NCBI GenBank assembly: GCA_900552135.1
Contig: URYN01000002.1
Location: forward strand, 107,852-171,851
Source of the DNA: an uncultured Clostridium sp.
Lineage (GTDB): Bacteria > Bacillota > Clostridia > TANB77 > CAG-508
Direction: 5' to 3'
DNA: 64,000 bases
Shown: piece after piece, positions 43,159 to 54,800 of the stretch
Numbering within the stretch: position 1 is the first letter of the stretch
How the letters are laid out: every line of letters starts with the position of its first letter
Translations under genes and position numbers: made by a program
Notes under the pieces: model-generated
Database searches by the model: none
What the model was told of the DNA's origin: nothing
Seen by the model: only the letters and a program-made list of their open reading frames with translations

Positions 43159-45468
43159 CTATACCATTGCTGGTTGTTTCATATGTTTTTTGCTTTTTGT
43201 TATTTCTTCTTCAACATCGTAATCCATAAAATTCATTTGTTTTTCTTCTGATTTTTCTTCTTTACTTGTATCTGTATTTGCGTGGTCGCAATTACATTCA
43301 TCACAATCGCAATCATCATCTTTGTTATCTATATGAAGTACTCTCTCCTTTATTTCTTGAGTTCTTCCTTTGTTCCAGAAATTACTTCCTATATATCCAC
43401 AGGTTCTTCTTGCAACATTTAATGTGTTGTGGTCTCTGTTACCACAGTTTGGGCAATACCATTCTAGATTGTCATCTATTAGTATTTCTCCTGTATATCC
43501 ACATTTTTGACAGTAATCAGATTTTGTGTTTAATTCTGCATACATGATGTTGTCATAGATAAATTTCATTATTTGAAGTACTACTTCCAAGTTGTTTTGT
43601 AAGTTTGGAGTTTCTACATAAGATATAGCTCCTCCAGGGCTTAGTCTTTGGAATTCACTCTCTAGTTTTAATTTAGAGAATGCATCTATTTCTTCAAATA
43701 CAGGAACATGGTATGAATTTGTTATGTAGTTCTTGTCTGTAATTCCTTTTATTTTTCCGAATCTCTTTTGTAGACATTTTGCAAATTTATATGTTGTAGA
43801 TTCTATAGGTGTTCCATAAACACTGTAATCAATATCTTCTGCATCTTTCCATTCTGCACATTTTTCATTCATTTTCTTCATTACTTCTATGGCAAAATCT
43901 TTTCCATCTCCATTGTCTGTATGGCTCTTGCCTGTCATATATTTAACACACTCATATAATCCAGCATATCCTAAAGATATTGTAGAATATCCTCCATGTA
44001 ATAATGGATGTATGCTTGCACCCTTTGGTAATCTTGCAAATGCACCATGTTGCCATAGTATTGGAGCAATATCACTAGTTGCTTTTGCAAGTCTTTCGTG
44101 TCTTGCTTGTAAAGCTTTATGGCAAAGTTCAAGTCTTTCATCATATATTTTCCAGAATTTCTTTAAATCTTTTCCTGATGATAAAGCAACATCAACTAAG
44201 TTAATTGTTACAACACCTTGATTAAATCTACCATAATATTTTGGTTTGTTTGTAACTGGGTCTATATAAGGAGTTAAGAATGAACGGCATCCCATACATG
44301 GATAACATTGTCCATCTCCATTTGCATCTACTTTCATTTGCTTCATTATTTTCTCTGATATGTAATCTGGAACCATTCTCTTAGCAGTACATTTTGCCGC
44401 AAGTTCTGTTAGATACCAATATTTACTATTCTCATGTATATTGTCTTCTTCAAGAACATAAAGAAGTTTTGGGAATGCTGGTGTAATATAAACACCTTTC
44501 TCATTCTTGAATCCCAATATTCTTTGATTTAAGAACTCTTCTATTATCATTGCTAGTTCTTCTTTATACTCATCTGTTTCTCCTAAATACATACACACAG
44601 ATAAGAAAGGTGCCTGTCCGTTTGTATTAGTCATTGAATTTACTTGGTAGTTGAATGTCTGAACACCATCTGCAACTTCTTTCTTAGTATCTTCTTTTGC
44701 AAACTTTTTGCATTGTTCTTTGCTTAATCCATTGTCTTTATATTTTTTATAATATTTCTCATAACTACTTCTTACAAATGGAGCTAAGTGTGCAAGCGAA
44801 ACGGTTGCTCCACCATAAGTAGAAGACGTAACAGCAAGTATTATTTGTGTTGCGATTGTACATGCTGTAATAAATCTGTGTGGTTTTTCAATCATAACAC
44901 CATTCATTATTGTTCCATTTTGAAGCATATCTTCTAGGTTTATTAATTCACAGTTTGTCAAAGCATTTTGTGCAAAATAATCAGCATCATGGAAATGTAT
45001 AATTCCTTCGTCATGAGCTTTTACAACGTCTTCAGGAAGTAAGAATCTTCTTGTTATGTCTGTACTTGTTATTCCAGCTAAATAATCTCTTTGAGTAGTA
45101 ACAACTCTAGCATTTTTATTTGCATTTTCATTATTCCAATATTCACTTTCTCCCTCAATTAATTCCTTAATTGATTGGTCTGTAGTGTTGGCTTTTCTAA
45201 CTAAAGCTCTTGTGTAACGATATGTGATATATTTTTTTGCAAGTTCATATCTTTTTATTTCCATTAATTTTTCTTCAATAATGTCTTGTATGTCTTCAAC
45301 AAGGATTCTACCTTTTTTCAAATCTTCTATGTAACTCATTATTTCTTCGATTTCAGAATCAGTTGCCTTTTCTTTTCTAGAAACTTCTTTGTTTGCCTTT
45401 TCTATTGCAATTCTTATTTTTTCTCTATCATATTCTACTATTGTTCCGTCTCTTTTAATAACCTTCAT
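43159..45468 (-). CDS. nrdD: Anaerobic ribonucleoside-triphosphate reductase
   Basis: Makes deoxyribonucleotides without oxygen. 769 residues: an N-terminal ATP-cone (about 1-95, starting V-I-K-R-D-G-T-I-V-E-Y), the central barrel with the active-site cysteines, a zinc module (C-Q-K-C-G at 653/656, C-P-N-C-G at 672/675) and the glycyl-radical loop R-T-C-G-Y-I-G (Gly691). The enzyme normally ends about 25 residues later. Here about 55 more residues follow (715-769), with C-D-C-D-E-C-N-C-D-H and a charged, Met-rich end. A GGGGG ribosome site precedes the ATG. nrdG follows. Confidence 0.96.
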   Translation of the reverse strand: MKVIKRDGTIVEYDREKIRIAIEKANKEVSRKEKATDSEIEEIMSYIEDLKKGRILVEDIQDIIEEKLMEIKRYELAKKYITYRYTRALVRKANTTDQSIKELIEGESEYWNNENANKNARVVTTQRDYLAGITSTDITRRFLLPEDVVKAHDEGIIHFHDADYFAQNALTNCELINLEDMLQNGTIMNGVMIEKPHRFITACTIATQIILAVTSSTYGGATVSLAHLAPFVRSSYEKYYKKYKDNGLSKEQCKKFAKEDTKKEVADGVQTFNYQVNSMTNTNGQAPFLSVCMYLGETDEYKEELAMIIEEFLNQRILGFKNEKGVYITPAFPKLLYVLEEDNIHENSKYWYLTELAAKCTAKRMVPDYISEKIMKQMKVDANGDGQCYPCMGCRSFLTPYIDPVTNKPKYYGRFNQGVVTINLVDVALSSGKDLKKFWKIYDERLELCHKALQARHERLAKATSDIAPILWQHGAFARLPKGASIHPLLHGGYSTISLGYAGLYECVKYMTGKSHTDNGDGKDFAIEVMKKMNEKCAEWKDAEDIDYSVYGTPIESTTYKFAKCLQKRFGKIKGITDKNYITNSYHVPVFEEIDAFSKLKLESEFQRLSPGGAISYVETPNLQNNLEVVLQIMKFIYDNIMYAELNTKSDYCQKCGYTGEILIDDNLEWYCPNCGNRDHNTLNVARRTCGYIGSNFWNKGRTQEIKERVLHIDNKDDDCDCDECNCDHANTDTSKEEKSEEKQMNFMDYDVEEEITKSKKHMKQPAMV

Positions 45469-46222
45469 TGCTATTACCCCCCAATTTATATTTTATGCTT
45501 ATTACAATTTACTTTAATTTTTCTATATTCAGTATCTGAAATAATTCCTCCTTTTGTTTACATGGTAGATATTACAACATATGAGATATAATGTCAAAAG
45601 CATACGCATTATGTTATTACCTTTCAAAAAGCTTGATATATCAATATCTTTAGTTGTTGGAATATTTTGTAAAATTAAGGGGATTTTATGTTATTTTTTA
45701 AAAATTAATCGCTGTAAGCGTTGAAATAAGCGGACTTTGGATTTTGCCCTATATATAATTTAATCATCAATATTACATTTTTATTACATTTTATAAAAAA
45801 ATCATTTTTTCGTTTTATTATCTTTTTATATCTTGTTTTTAATTCCGTCGTTTTAGCTATTTCCCTTGTTTTATGTTAGTATTTATGCGTTTTTCATATA
45901 TTTTTATCTCATTTTAGTTTTTATAAATATTTAGTATTTTATCATTTTTCAAAAAATCATTTTTTATATTTTATTACTTTTTGATGTATTTTTTATATTT
46001 GATTTTTATACATTTGTAACATATCTATTGAGCTTTTTATTTAAATTTAGCTTTTCTTTTTATTCAAAATAAGGGCTCAATATAAATAAAACCTTGTAAA
46101 TCAAATTGTTTTTTAAAAGAATCAAATAGAGAATAAATAATTATTTTATTTATTCTCTCACGCAAAAAAGAACCCGACTATTTAAAGTCGAGTTCTTTCT
46201 ATTTTAGATTCATATTAGAATC
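45469..46222. other. Long intergenic region upstream of nrdD
   Basis: About 750 bp, extremely AT-rich. It has the terminator of the surface protein gene at its right end, and an inverted repeat GAGAATAAATAA.../TTATTTATTCTC at about 46129-46158. A palindromic TTGATATATCAA-type stretch near 45630 could be an NrdR or other operator, but I cannot assign it. No gene is seen. Confidence 0.4.
46167..46199 (-). terminator. Intrinsic terminator after the 1854-residue surface protein
   Basis: On the minus strand GAAAGAACTCGACTT pairs with AGTCGGGTTCTTT, followed by TTTTGCG. It lies 24 bp after the stop codon. Confidence 0.85.
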
Positions 46223-49200
46223 TTATTTTCTCTTTTTGATTATAACAATTGTTGTTACAATACCGATTATTAAGATTCCTGCAACTAATCCACTTAATAC
46301 ATAGTAAATGTAGTGTTGTCCAAATGGAGGTAATATTGTTACATCTTGAGCAGTATCTGCATCAATTTCTGCAGGCTCTTCTGTTGGGTTTTGGTTACCA
46401 ACTACAGAGTATGCCATTCTTCTACCTAGCTTGTTGCTTGTTCTAACAAGTTCAACTAAGTTGCTGTAACTCATATCATCGCCCTTTGTATTGTCTGGAG
46501 ATAATGGTTGTGTTAATACTAATTGTACTCCAGATACACTGCTTGTTCCATTTACTGTTGTTAAAGCATTTAATGGGTCGTTATCGAATGTATCTTTAAT
46601 CTTTGTAGCTGAGTCTTGGTCAGCGATTATAGGAATTAATTCCTTCTTAGTACTTGCAGTATCTTTAGTTACAACTATTGTCTTATACAATTTAGCCTTT
46701 TCTTTTGCAGTTCCATCTAAGTAATCTTTTGATGTTATGCTATTATCTCCTTCTAGAGGAATTACTTCCCAATCAGGGTTGTCTTCAGCATTAAATTGTA
46801 AGTTGTTTCTTGTAACTGTTGTAGTACCACCAGTATTTTCATCAGTCTTGAATCCTACATAATCTATCAAGTTATCAGGAGTGGTTGTAACTATTGTTTG
46901 AACTCCAGTTGCACCGTTCTTTCCTGTATAATAGTTTACATCATCTGTAAAGAATCCTGTGTAGTAGAACTCATTTCCTTCATAATCTACTTCACCAATG
47001 TTTGCTACTGTTATAGCATAAGTGATTCTGATATTTGCACCTTGCATTAATTCTTCGTCCATTGTTAATTGGATTAGACCTTTGCTATTTGCATTGCTTC
47101 TTGCACTTGGTTCTTTCATTAATTGATCTTGGTAGTTATTTCTTTCTGTATATGTGTTTTCTGTATCTTGTTCATGTGCAACATGTTTGCTCCAAAGAAC
47201 GTTTGTTGCTCTACCAGAAGCATCAAATAATGTATTTCCATTTGCAAGTGTTACTTTTACGTTTGTTACTTGTTTTGTAACTTTTAATTGAGCTTTTGAC
47301 CTTTCAACTAAACCTAAATCTAGGTTTTGTATCTTATAGTAACCAGCCTTTGAATAGTTGTCTGATGTTTGACTATCTTGACTACCATTTCCTGTTATAT
47401 CTCCAGTTTCACTTTCTGTTCTGTTATACTCGATTTCAACATTAATTTGACCAGATTGTGCAACCATGAATGTATTGCTTGTAAAGTCTGTAGATGATCT
47501 ATCGTATAATTCTTTCGCTCTACTATTTGTAACACCGTTTCCAGCATTATTACTGTAGTTATTTACATATTCTCTAGTTCCTGCTACTAATTGTCCTTCA
47601 GTGTTAGGTCCCATTATATCTCTTGCGTCAGAGTAACGATTTCCAGCTTTATTATCTGAATCTGATTGTGCTAAGTTGAAGAAGTATGTTGTGCTTGGAT
47701 CATTGCCCTTAGCATTATATATATTGTAAGTTCTTCCTGGATTTACAGGATAGTTCATAGTTCCTACATAAGTGTAAGCGTTGTTGTCAGGGTTGCTTAT
47801 ATCAAATGCAACGTTTCCGTTTGAATCTGATATTGGTGTATAGTATTCTGTAGATTTGTAATCTTGTCCATTATAGATTATTCCGCCATTTGCGTCTTTT
47901 TCCATTCCGTCTATGCCGTAAATGAATTTTACAACATAATTTGATGGAATATATCCTACAAATGAGTAGCTTCCTTTGTCTCCGCCAGCACTTGTTGTAG
48001 TATCGGCAGTTTCCCATGTTGGAGCATTATTTAATGAAGCTTGATTACTGTTTTCATTCCAAGTCCAAGAACTTGTTCCATTTGTTCTTAATGTTTTAGC
48101 AATTATTTCTTGTCCTTTTTTAGCCGATTGTCTAATATCTACTAATTGAACTCTTACTCCAGATATTCCAGAGTCTTCGTCAATCTTACCATTACCAACT
48201 CTTGCAACATTGTTTACTGTTTCAGTTCTCTTGTCTTCCCAAACCATACCAGATACGCTTCTTGCATCTTCATCACTTGAAAGCTTAATCTTAATTTGTG
48301 GAGCCTTATCTGAATCATCTTCCATTCCAAATTTCTCTCTTAACCATTTTGTCTTAGCTTCATTTACCTTAACAGCATAGTCTGGATCGCTTTGGCTTAT
48401 AGAATTTAATGTGTTTTGTAGACCAGAGTCTTTATTCATTTCATCCTCGAATGTAGTATTCTTTCCAAGTCTTCCTATTGCATCTGTATTAATGTTACCA
48501 GCAATAGAATCTACATCTACTAGACCTGCTACATCTCCTGGATTATATTCTGTATCTGTCTTACTATTGTTTGCGTTTGGAGCAATGCTCTTATCGCCGT
48601 AATAAGTTCTGTAACCGTTTATTTCTACAATGTTTACTTTACCATTATCGTTTGTACCATTTCCATCATCAAGGATTAATAGATTTCCTATATCCTTAAC
48701 TTTGAAGGTTACATAGATATATAGGTCTCCAGAAGGTTGTAAAATTCTCTCATCTTTTCCATCTGTTGTTTCTACTGTAATATAAGTTGTGTTATATCCA
48801 GTAATGTTCTTTTGAGTTGAACCATTGTATCTAGCATATTTACTTGTGTTGCTTGTTTTTACTTTAATACTTGAATCTATAGTTTTTCCTTTTCTATCAG
48901 CAACATAAGGTCTATATTGTTCTTCACTTGGTTGAAGTGTATCATCACTACCAATTAATTGATACTCATTATCATAGTAATCTACGATTTCTACTCCTGA
49001 TGCAGCAATTACTTGTGCAGAGTTTCTTAATCTAATCTTATATGTTACATAAACTTTTAATAATTCATCATTATCAAGTGCAGTTTCTGTATTATCTAGA
49101 GGTTTGAAGTAATCTTCTTTATATAATTCTCTAGAGTAGCTTCTGCTATAATATGCCATTACATCAGATGCCTTTAATTCGATTACATTATCAGGATCAT

Positions 49201-51787
49201 TCTTATCATATTTATATGTTTGTGTTTTACCATTCATTTCAACTGTTGTTTTTAATACATCTTTATATAGTGATAAGTCTGCTGACTCTCTTAAAATGTA
49301 TCCTTGATTTACATATAAGTTATTGTATTCTCCTGCATATAATGCATTGTATGTTGTTATATCTCTTCCTGATGTATCTGTAACTTTCATTACTTTATGA
49401 ATTGGTGTTACAACATCATCTACAACAAATTTTTGATATACTGGGTAGTAATCCTTTTTGAATCCACCTTGGTTATATCCTGTGTAAGATGATAACATAC
49501 AATCTTTTGCAAATGTACTTTGGCTATCTCCACCATTTCCTTTGCTTGTTAAGTTTCCGAATTCATCTATATATCCGCCAGAATATAAATCATCTCTTGT
49601 ATATACTGGTGCATATATGTTATCTTGTGAATATCTTTGTCCATTTGTTGGAGTAGAACCAATCTCTTTAAACTTCATATTAAATGCTTGTCTATCTGAT
49701 AATGGGTCAACACCTTTTGAACTATTTTCCCAAGATACTCCGTCTCTCTTGTATACTGTTGGCTCATAATATTGTCCATTGTATACGAATTCAACATAGT
49801 ATGTGTATAGTGAATTTAAATCTTTAAATTCATAATATCCATTTCCATCTGTTTTTGTTTCAGCTTTTACAGATTCGTCGCCATTAGGTTTTCTCTGATG
49901 TAGTTTTACAGTAACATTTGACATTGCTTTTGTACCATCTGTTCCTCTGTTACCACTTGGTTCATATTCTTTTCCAGCTTTAACATCTACGAATGTATAT
50001 CCTCCTATTTTCATAGTAAGATCTATTTCATTAGATGCCTCTGCTGTTGTTTTATGTGCAAAAGTTGTACTAGTTGGTACTCCTCTTAATTGTTGAGAAT
50101 CATCTGTTGTATAATTGTTTAAATCCATTTGTACATAAACTTGAGAAACATATCCATATATCTTATGCTCTTCAGAGCTTGAACCTTCTCTCTTTTCATA
50201 AACGGGTTCTTCTCTTACATCTGGATGCCAAACTCCCTCATCATCTCTGTAGCCATAGTCTACATAGCGAGTTCCTGTTTGCTCATCATATGAATATTTC
50301 CAATTTTCTGTAGCTGTTAATTTTACCTCCGACATCACTGTATATCCCTTGTAAGTATATATTCTTGTTGTTGCATCTAGTGTTGTATAACTTGTTGTTG
50401 CATAATCTGTATATTCAAATTGTCCATTTATTTCAATGTTATCTGGATAAGCAGCATTTGCAGCATTTAATACTATATAGAAGCTTTCATTCTTAACTGG
50501 GAATATTGTTCCGCCTGTTAATTTGGTATCTCCTTGGCTTTGCATAATAATCTTAAATTCTCCAGCATTGTAGCTTAATGAGGCAGAACCTCCATCTTTA
50601 TTCGTTGTGTTAAGTATGATATCTGTCATGTAAGAAATATTTTTGTAATATGGATATGTTATAGAAACAGGTCCTATTATATATTCATCATTAGATCTAT
50701 TTCCATCATCTCTACTTACAAATATTTGTGCATCGTCAACATTTACCGTTGCCTTATATCCTGATTTAATTTCTTGTGTAAATTTGTAGTATTGTTTTGC
50801 TTCATTGTATAACTCTAATCCTCTAGTGTTATTTACTCCTTGTTTTAGAGTTTGGCTTCCTGTTCCATCTGCATTAAATCCGTGTGCACTTCCTTTATGG
50901 TCATTTTGAAGCCAGTTTGCAACTTGTATATCAACTAAGCTATATTGCGAAGGATTTTCTCTTGATACATGATATTGTGCAGAATAAATGTAAGCATTTA
51001 CAATTTCCTCAAAACTTGATGAAGTTCTTGTATCTATTGTTCCACTTCTAAAACTTGCTGAATATCCTCTTCCTCCACTACTATTTGTTGGAACTGCAAC
51101 TTGTGGTCCATTTTCAGTATCTGTTCCATCATAGCTACTATACTCTCTATTTATTGAGTTATATATATGTCTTCCATTTCCACTTAGAGCTGGTGGTTGA
51201 TGTTCTTTAGCAAGGTTGTTTTGGATTTTCAGCATAGCATTTTTTCTAGCATTTCGTACAGCATTCATTTCCACAGCACTATTTGTTTCTATTTTTATTA
51301 TATATGGTTTGCTATAATCAACTCCAGAATTAGCAACTTCCACCATTCCAGAATAAGATACATTAAAACTTCCTGCAACAACATGTTCTTTGTCTGACTC
51401 GTTACATATATGGTCAGAGTACGAGCTTTGCTGTATCCAATATTTTAAGAACGATTCTGCTCTTTCTCTATCAGAATATGTTGCAATTCTTGAACTGGTT
51501 ACATTTCCCATTCCTGCTGCATAGTCTGCAGTTGTTGGATAATATCTGTTTGAATCTGTATATCCAAATCTTATCATTGAATCTTGGTCATTACAATAAA
51601 TAATGCCATCTGATGCATATTGAGGGAAGTATCCTGTTCTACTATCTGCTATTGTTGTATTTGCCATACCTGATGAAGTACTTCCGCTCCATGCATTTAC
51701 AGTTTTAGAAAGCACTAATGACATTACTATAAGTATAAATCCTGCTACTACTGTTTTTAATGATTTAATCATTTTATTTTTATTCAT
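46223..51787 (-). CDS. Giant surface protein with SdrD-B/DUF11-like repeats and C-terminal membrane anchor
   Basis: 1854 residues. A signal peptide (hydrophobic core about 9-32) is followed by a long extracellular part. It has Cna-B/SdrD-B-like segments: V-K-L-H-Q-R...G-Y-Y-E-F-K-D-L-N (about 640-690) and S-G-V-R-V-Q-L-V-D-I-R (about 1200); several DUF11-like beta-rich stretches lie between. The end is a typical anchor: I-L-P-P-F-G-Q, a hydrophobic segment and a K-K-R-K tail. L-P-P-F-G is not a standard LPxTG sortase signal, so it may be membrane-retained. It lies 15 bp after the 1658-residue protein, one operon, and the pair probably forms an adhesin or pilus-like assembly. Confidence 0.8.
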   Translation of the reverse strand: MNKNKMIKSLKTVVAGFILIVMSLVLSKTVNAWSGSTSSGMANTTIADSRTGYFPQYASDGIIYCNDQDSMIRFGYTDSNRYYPTTADYAAGMGNVTSSRIATYSDRERAESFLKYWIQQSSYSDHICNESDKEHVVAGSFNVSYSGMVEVANSGVDYSKPYIIKIETNSAVEMNAVRNARKNAMLKIQNNLAKEHQPPALSGNGRHIYNSINREYSSYDGTDTENGPQVAVPTNSSGGRGYSASFRSGTIDTRTSSSFEEIVNAYIYSAQYHVSRENPSQYSLVDIQVANWLQNDHKGSAHGFNADGTGSQTLKQGVNNTRGLELYNEAKQYYKFTQEIKSGYKATVNVDDAQIFVSRDDGNRSNDEYIIGPVSITYPYYKNISYMTDIILNTTNKDGGSASLSYNAGEFKIIMQSQGDTKLTGGTIFPVKNESFYIVLNAANAAYPDNIEINGQFEYTDYATTSYTTLDATTRIYTYKGYTVMSEVKLTATENWKYSYDEQTGTRYVDYGYRDDEGVWHPDVREEPVYEKREGSSSEEHKIYGYVSQVYVQMDLNNYTTDDSQQLRGVPTSTTFAHKTTAEASNEIDLTMKIGGYTFVDVKAGKEYEPSGNRGTDGTKAMSNVTVKLHQRKPNGDESVKAETKTDGNGYYEFKDLNSLYTYYVEFVYNGQYYEPTVYKRDGVSWENSSKGVDPLSDRQAFNMKFKEIGSTPTNGQRYSQDNIYAPVYTRDDLYSGGYIDEFGNLTSKGNGGDSQSTFAKDCMLSSYTGYNQGGFKKDYYPVYQKFVVDDVVTPIHKVMKVTDTSGRDITTYNALYAGEYNNLYVNQGYILRESADLSLYKDVLKTTVEMNGKTQTYKYDKNDPDNVIELKASDVMAYYSRSYSRELYKEDYFKPLDNTETALDNDELLKVYVTYKIRLRNSAQVIAASGVEIVDYYDNEYQLIGSDDTLQPSEEQYRPYVADRKGKTIDSSIKVKTSNTSKYARYNGSTQKNITGYNTTYITVETTDGKDERILQPSGDLYIYVTFKVKDIGNLLILDDGNGTNDNGKVNIVEINGYRTYYGDKSIAPNANNSKTDTEYNPGDVAGLVDVDSIAGNINTDAIGRLGKNTTFEDEMNKDSGLQNTLNSISQSDPDYAVKVNEAKTKWLREKFGMEDDSDKAPQIKIKLSSDEDARSVSGMVWEDKRTETVNNVARVGNGKIDEDSGISGVRVQLVDIRQSAKKGQEIIAKTLRTNGTSSWTWNENSNQASLNNAPTWETADTTTSAGGDKGSYSFVGYIPSNYVVKFIYGIDGMEKDANGGIIYNGQDYKSTEYYTPISDSNGNVAFDISNPDNNAYTYVGTMNYPVNPGRTYNIYNAKGNDPSTTYFFNLAQSDSDNKAGNRYSDARDIMGPNTEGQLVAGTREYVNNYSNNAGNGVTNSRAKELYDRSSTDFTSNTFMVAQSGQINVEIEYNRTESETGDITGNGSQDSQTSDNYSKAGYYKIQNLDLGLVERSKAQLKVTKQVTNVKVTLANGNTLFDASGRATNVLWSKHVAHEQDTENTYTERNNYQDQLMKEPSARSNANSKGLIQLTMDEELMQGANIRITYAITVANIGEVDYEGNEFYYTGFFTDDVNYYTGKNGATGVQTIVTTTPDNLIDYVGFKTDENTGGTTTVTRNNLQFNAEDNPDWEVIPLEGDNSITSKDYLDGTAKEKAKLYKTIVVTKDTASTKKELIPIIADQDSATKIKDTFDNDPLNALTTVNGTSSVSGVQLVLTQPLSPDNTKGDDMSYSNLVELVRTSNKLGRRMAYSVVGNQNPTEEPAEIDADTAQDVTILPPFGQHYIYYVLSGLVAGILIIGIVTTIVIIKKRK

Positions 51788-51802
51788 CTTCTAACCTCCC
51801 TT

Positions 51803-54800
51803 CTATTTTAAAACTCTCTTTTTTACCATATAACCGCCTACACCAATTATAGCTATTACGGTTATTGCTAATGTTGTGTAAATAAATATTTGTCCTGTTT
51901 TTACTCCTGTAACAACTGTTGCTGTTGAGTAATCGTCTTCATTAGTTAGTTTGTTTCCTGGAGTAGAATCTGTATCTTTTACTCCGTAGTCGTTTGATGC
52001 CTCATAAATTTCAGCATTGTTTGTTATTGTTCCAAAGCTTTCCTTTGTCATAGCTTTGGTTAATATCAATTTAATTTCTTTGCTTTCTCCTGGATTAATT
52101 ACTGTATTTGCAAGTGAGTTATTGTATATTGCTCCATCTTTTCCTTCATACCAGTCTTGGTTAAGCTCTGTTGAGAATTTTAATTCTGCTGGTAAGTAAT
52201 CTGCTATTTTCTTTGCATATCCAGGTATTGCACCTTCGTTTGTTACAGTAATTTTATATTCCACAATCATTGTTGAAGAATCAGCATATTTTGATTCGAA
52301 ATCAATTTTTGCAAAGTTCTTATTGTAGCTATGTTCTGTTGTTCCTTTTTTATCATTTACTGTGATGTTTGTTATAATCTTGTCTAATTTTAAATCGAAT
52401 TTTTTGTCTTCTACAAGTCCTAAATCCACATTATATACATTACTTGTTGATAAAACTATCTCATCAGTAACTCCGGCTTTTCTTGATTTTTCTTCATATA
52501 ATATTACATCTTTTTCAATAGCATCTGAATTTTTAGTTTCATCTACTCCTTGTTTTTTATAATCTGTAACACTATAGTTTGCTGAGTCGTAGAAGAATAT
52601 TACTGTATATCTTCCTTGCTTAACATTATTGAATGCATAAGCACCTTGTCCATCTGTTTTTGTTGTTAATTTATTTCCATTAGAATCAACTGCTATATCT
52701 CCTGTTGAGTTATCTAATAACATAACTTCAACATCATTTACTAATTGTTCGTCTGAATCTCTTTCACCATTTTGGTTTTTATCGACCCAAACAACACCTG
52801 CAATCATTCTGGTTTCTTTGTCTACTGGAATTATTTCATCATCTTTTCCAGTTGGATTATATCCTTTTATTGTATTTTCAACTGTATTTGATGTAATTGT
52901 TCCTACTACAGCATGCTTTATTTCTGCTTTATTTGAAATTCTTACATCACTTGTAATTCTTCCTGCAACTACATTTATTACAACTGTTGCTTCTTGCTTT
53001 CCTTCTAACATTCCTATATTTACTATAGGATTTTTGTTGTCATCTGTCTCTGCAGATACTGTTGTATTTTCTCCTATTTTTAATTGTAAGTTTGAGAATA
53101 ATACATTTTCAGGAAGAATATCCGTAAAGTTAATATCTGATATTACTGTATTTGCTAAGTTCTTAATAGTAAATGTATAATTAAATACTTCACCAGCCTT
53201 AATAGGTGTTCCTGTTGGTACTGAAGATGTTTGTTTAACTTCAAGTCCTGGTTTGTTTATTGTAATATTTACAGATTTCATCGATTGTTCTACTGTAGAA
53301 TCGCCTTTTACTGTTGGAGTAATACTTAATTGTTTTTCATATACATTTGCATCAACCATTTTAGCTTTTAATGTTACAGCAACTGCAACTTTATTATATC
53401 CAACTGTTCCTATATTAATAGAAAGTTTTCCATTTGAAACTGTTGCATCACTCGTTTTATCTTCGTCATCAATTTTTACATTATCTAATGTAAACTCTGC
53501 AGGTAATTGCATTGAGATTACAGAATTTTGTCTGCTTCCATTATATACTTCGTTTCCGTCATCGTCTGTTGATATATTAGCATCTGATGATCTAACGAAC
53601 ATTGTAAATCTGAATGTATCGTCTGTGTTTACATTATCTGTGCTACTTACAACTTGTGCAATATAATCAACTTTTGTTAGAGAAATACTTACTGAATTTG
53701 TTTCTGCTTTTACATCTCCATTTGAAACTGTTGCTTTTGTTTCAAATTTTTCTTCACTTTCTGAGGTATCTGTTAATATCCAGATTTCTTTAGTTAAAGT
53801 AGAATGTGCATTTACATCTTCTAATGTGATATTTAATTGTTGCGCTGTATTTCCTTGGTCATCTTGAATTACTTCAAGTCCTTCTGCCACTTTATATCCT
53901 AATATAGTTTCAGTATCTTCAACAACATAAGACATACTTGATAATAATGGCATTGTTACTTTTAATCCTTGTGCTGATTCTGTTCCTGTATTTTCTACTG
54001 TTAGTCTATATTTTATTATTTCTCCATTTGCTATAGTATCTGTTCCAGTAATATTTTCTAGTTTTGCACTTATAACGGCTCCACTTCCTGTTGTAACTCC
54101 AACTTTTGTTGCTGTTGTACTATCAGAAGTATCTCCATTATTATAGTAAACAACATAATTCTCATAAGCTGATTTATTATGTTCTAGATTTGCTGGTAGA
54201 TTTGTTTTGTATGAGAATGTGAATGTTGAACCTTTTACCATTTCGTAGTTGTTAAATACAATCATATATGATTTTGCATTTGCAATATTGTCTGTAGATT
54301 CTGTCCATCCATTTGCAGTATTTGATAAATCTTTTGTAGCATCTCCATTTGTTGAATAGTATACTTTTGCACTTCCACTTTCATTTCCTGTAACAGAAAC
54401 TCCAGTGTTAAGATTTAAGTTTATATTTGAACCTAAGTCTGCATTTGTTGCTATATCTTTGTTGCCTGCGAAAGGAATTCTTCCTAATACAACTATATCT
54501 TTTAATGTAGCATCATAATTGTTTATAACATTCATAGTGAATGTTGGTGTTTGTGCAGCACTTGCTGTTGGTATAAGTGCTTCTTTTTGTTCACCACTTA
54601 TTGACATTACATCTTGTGCTCCATCTTTATATCCAGATACAGTATTTGTTGTTACAACTCCTGTTGGAGCAACATATTGTATTGCTTTTGAGCTTTCTAC
54701 ACTTGTTCCGTCTCCATCTTCAACTAGAAGTCCTATTTGAGTATCTGTTGAAGGTGTTAAATTATCTAATGTTATATCTGTTGAAATAACTACTGTAGCA

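Noticed and set aside
45469..46222. A cobalamin or other riboswitch before nrdD
   Set aside because: I found no conserved motif; the region is simple AT-rich sequence.
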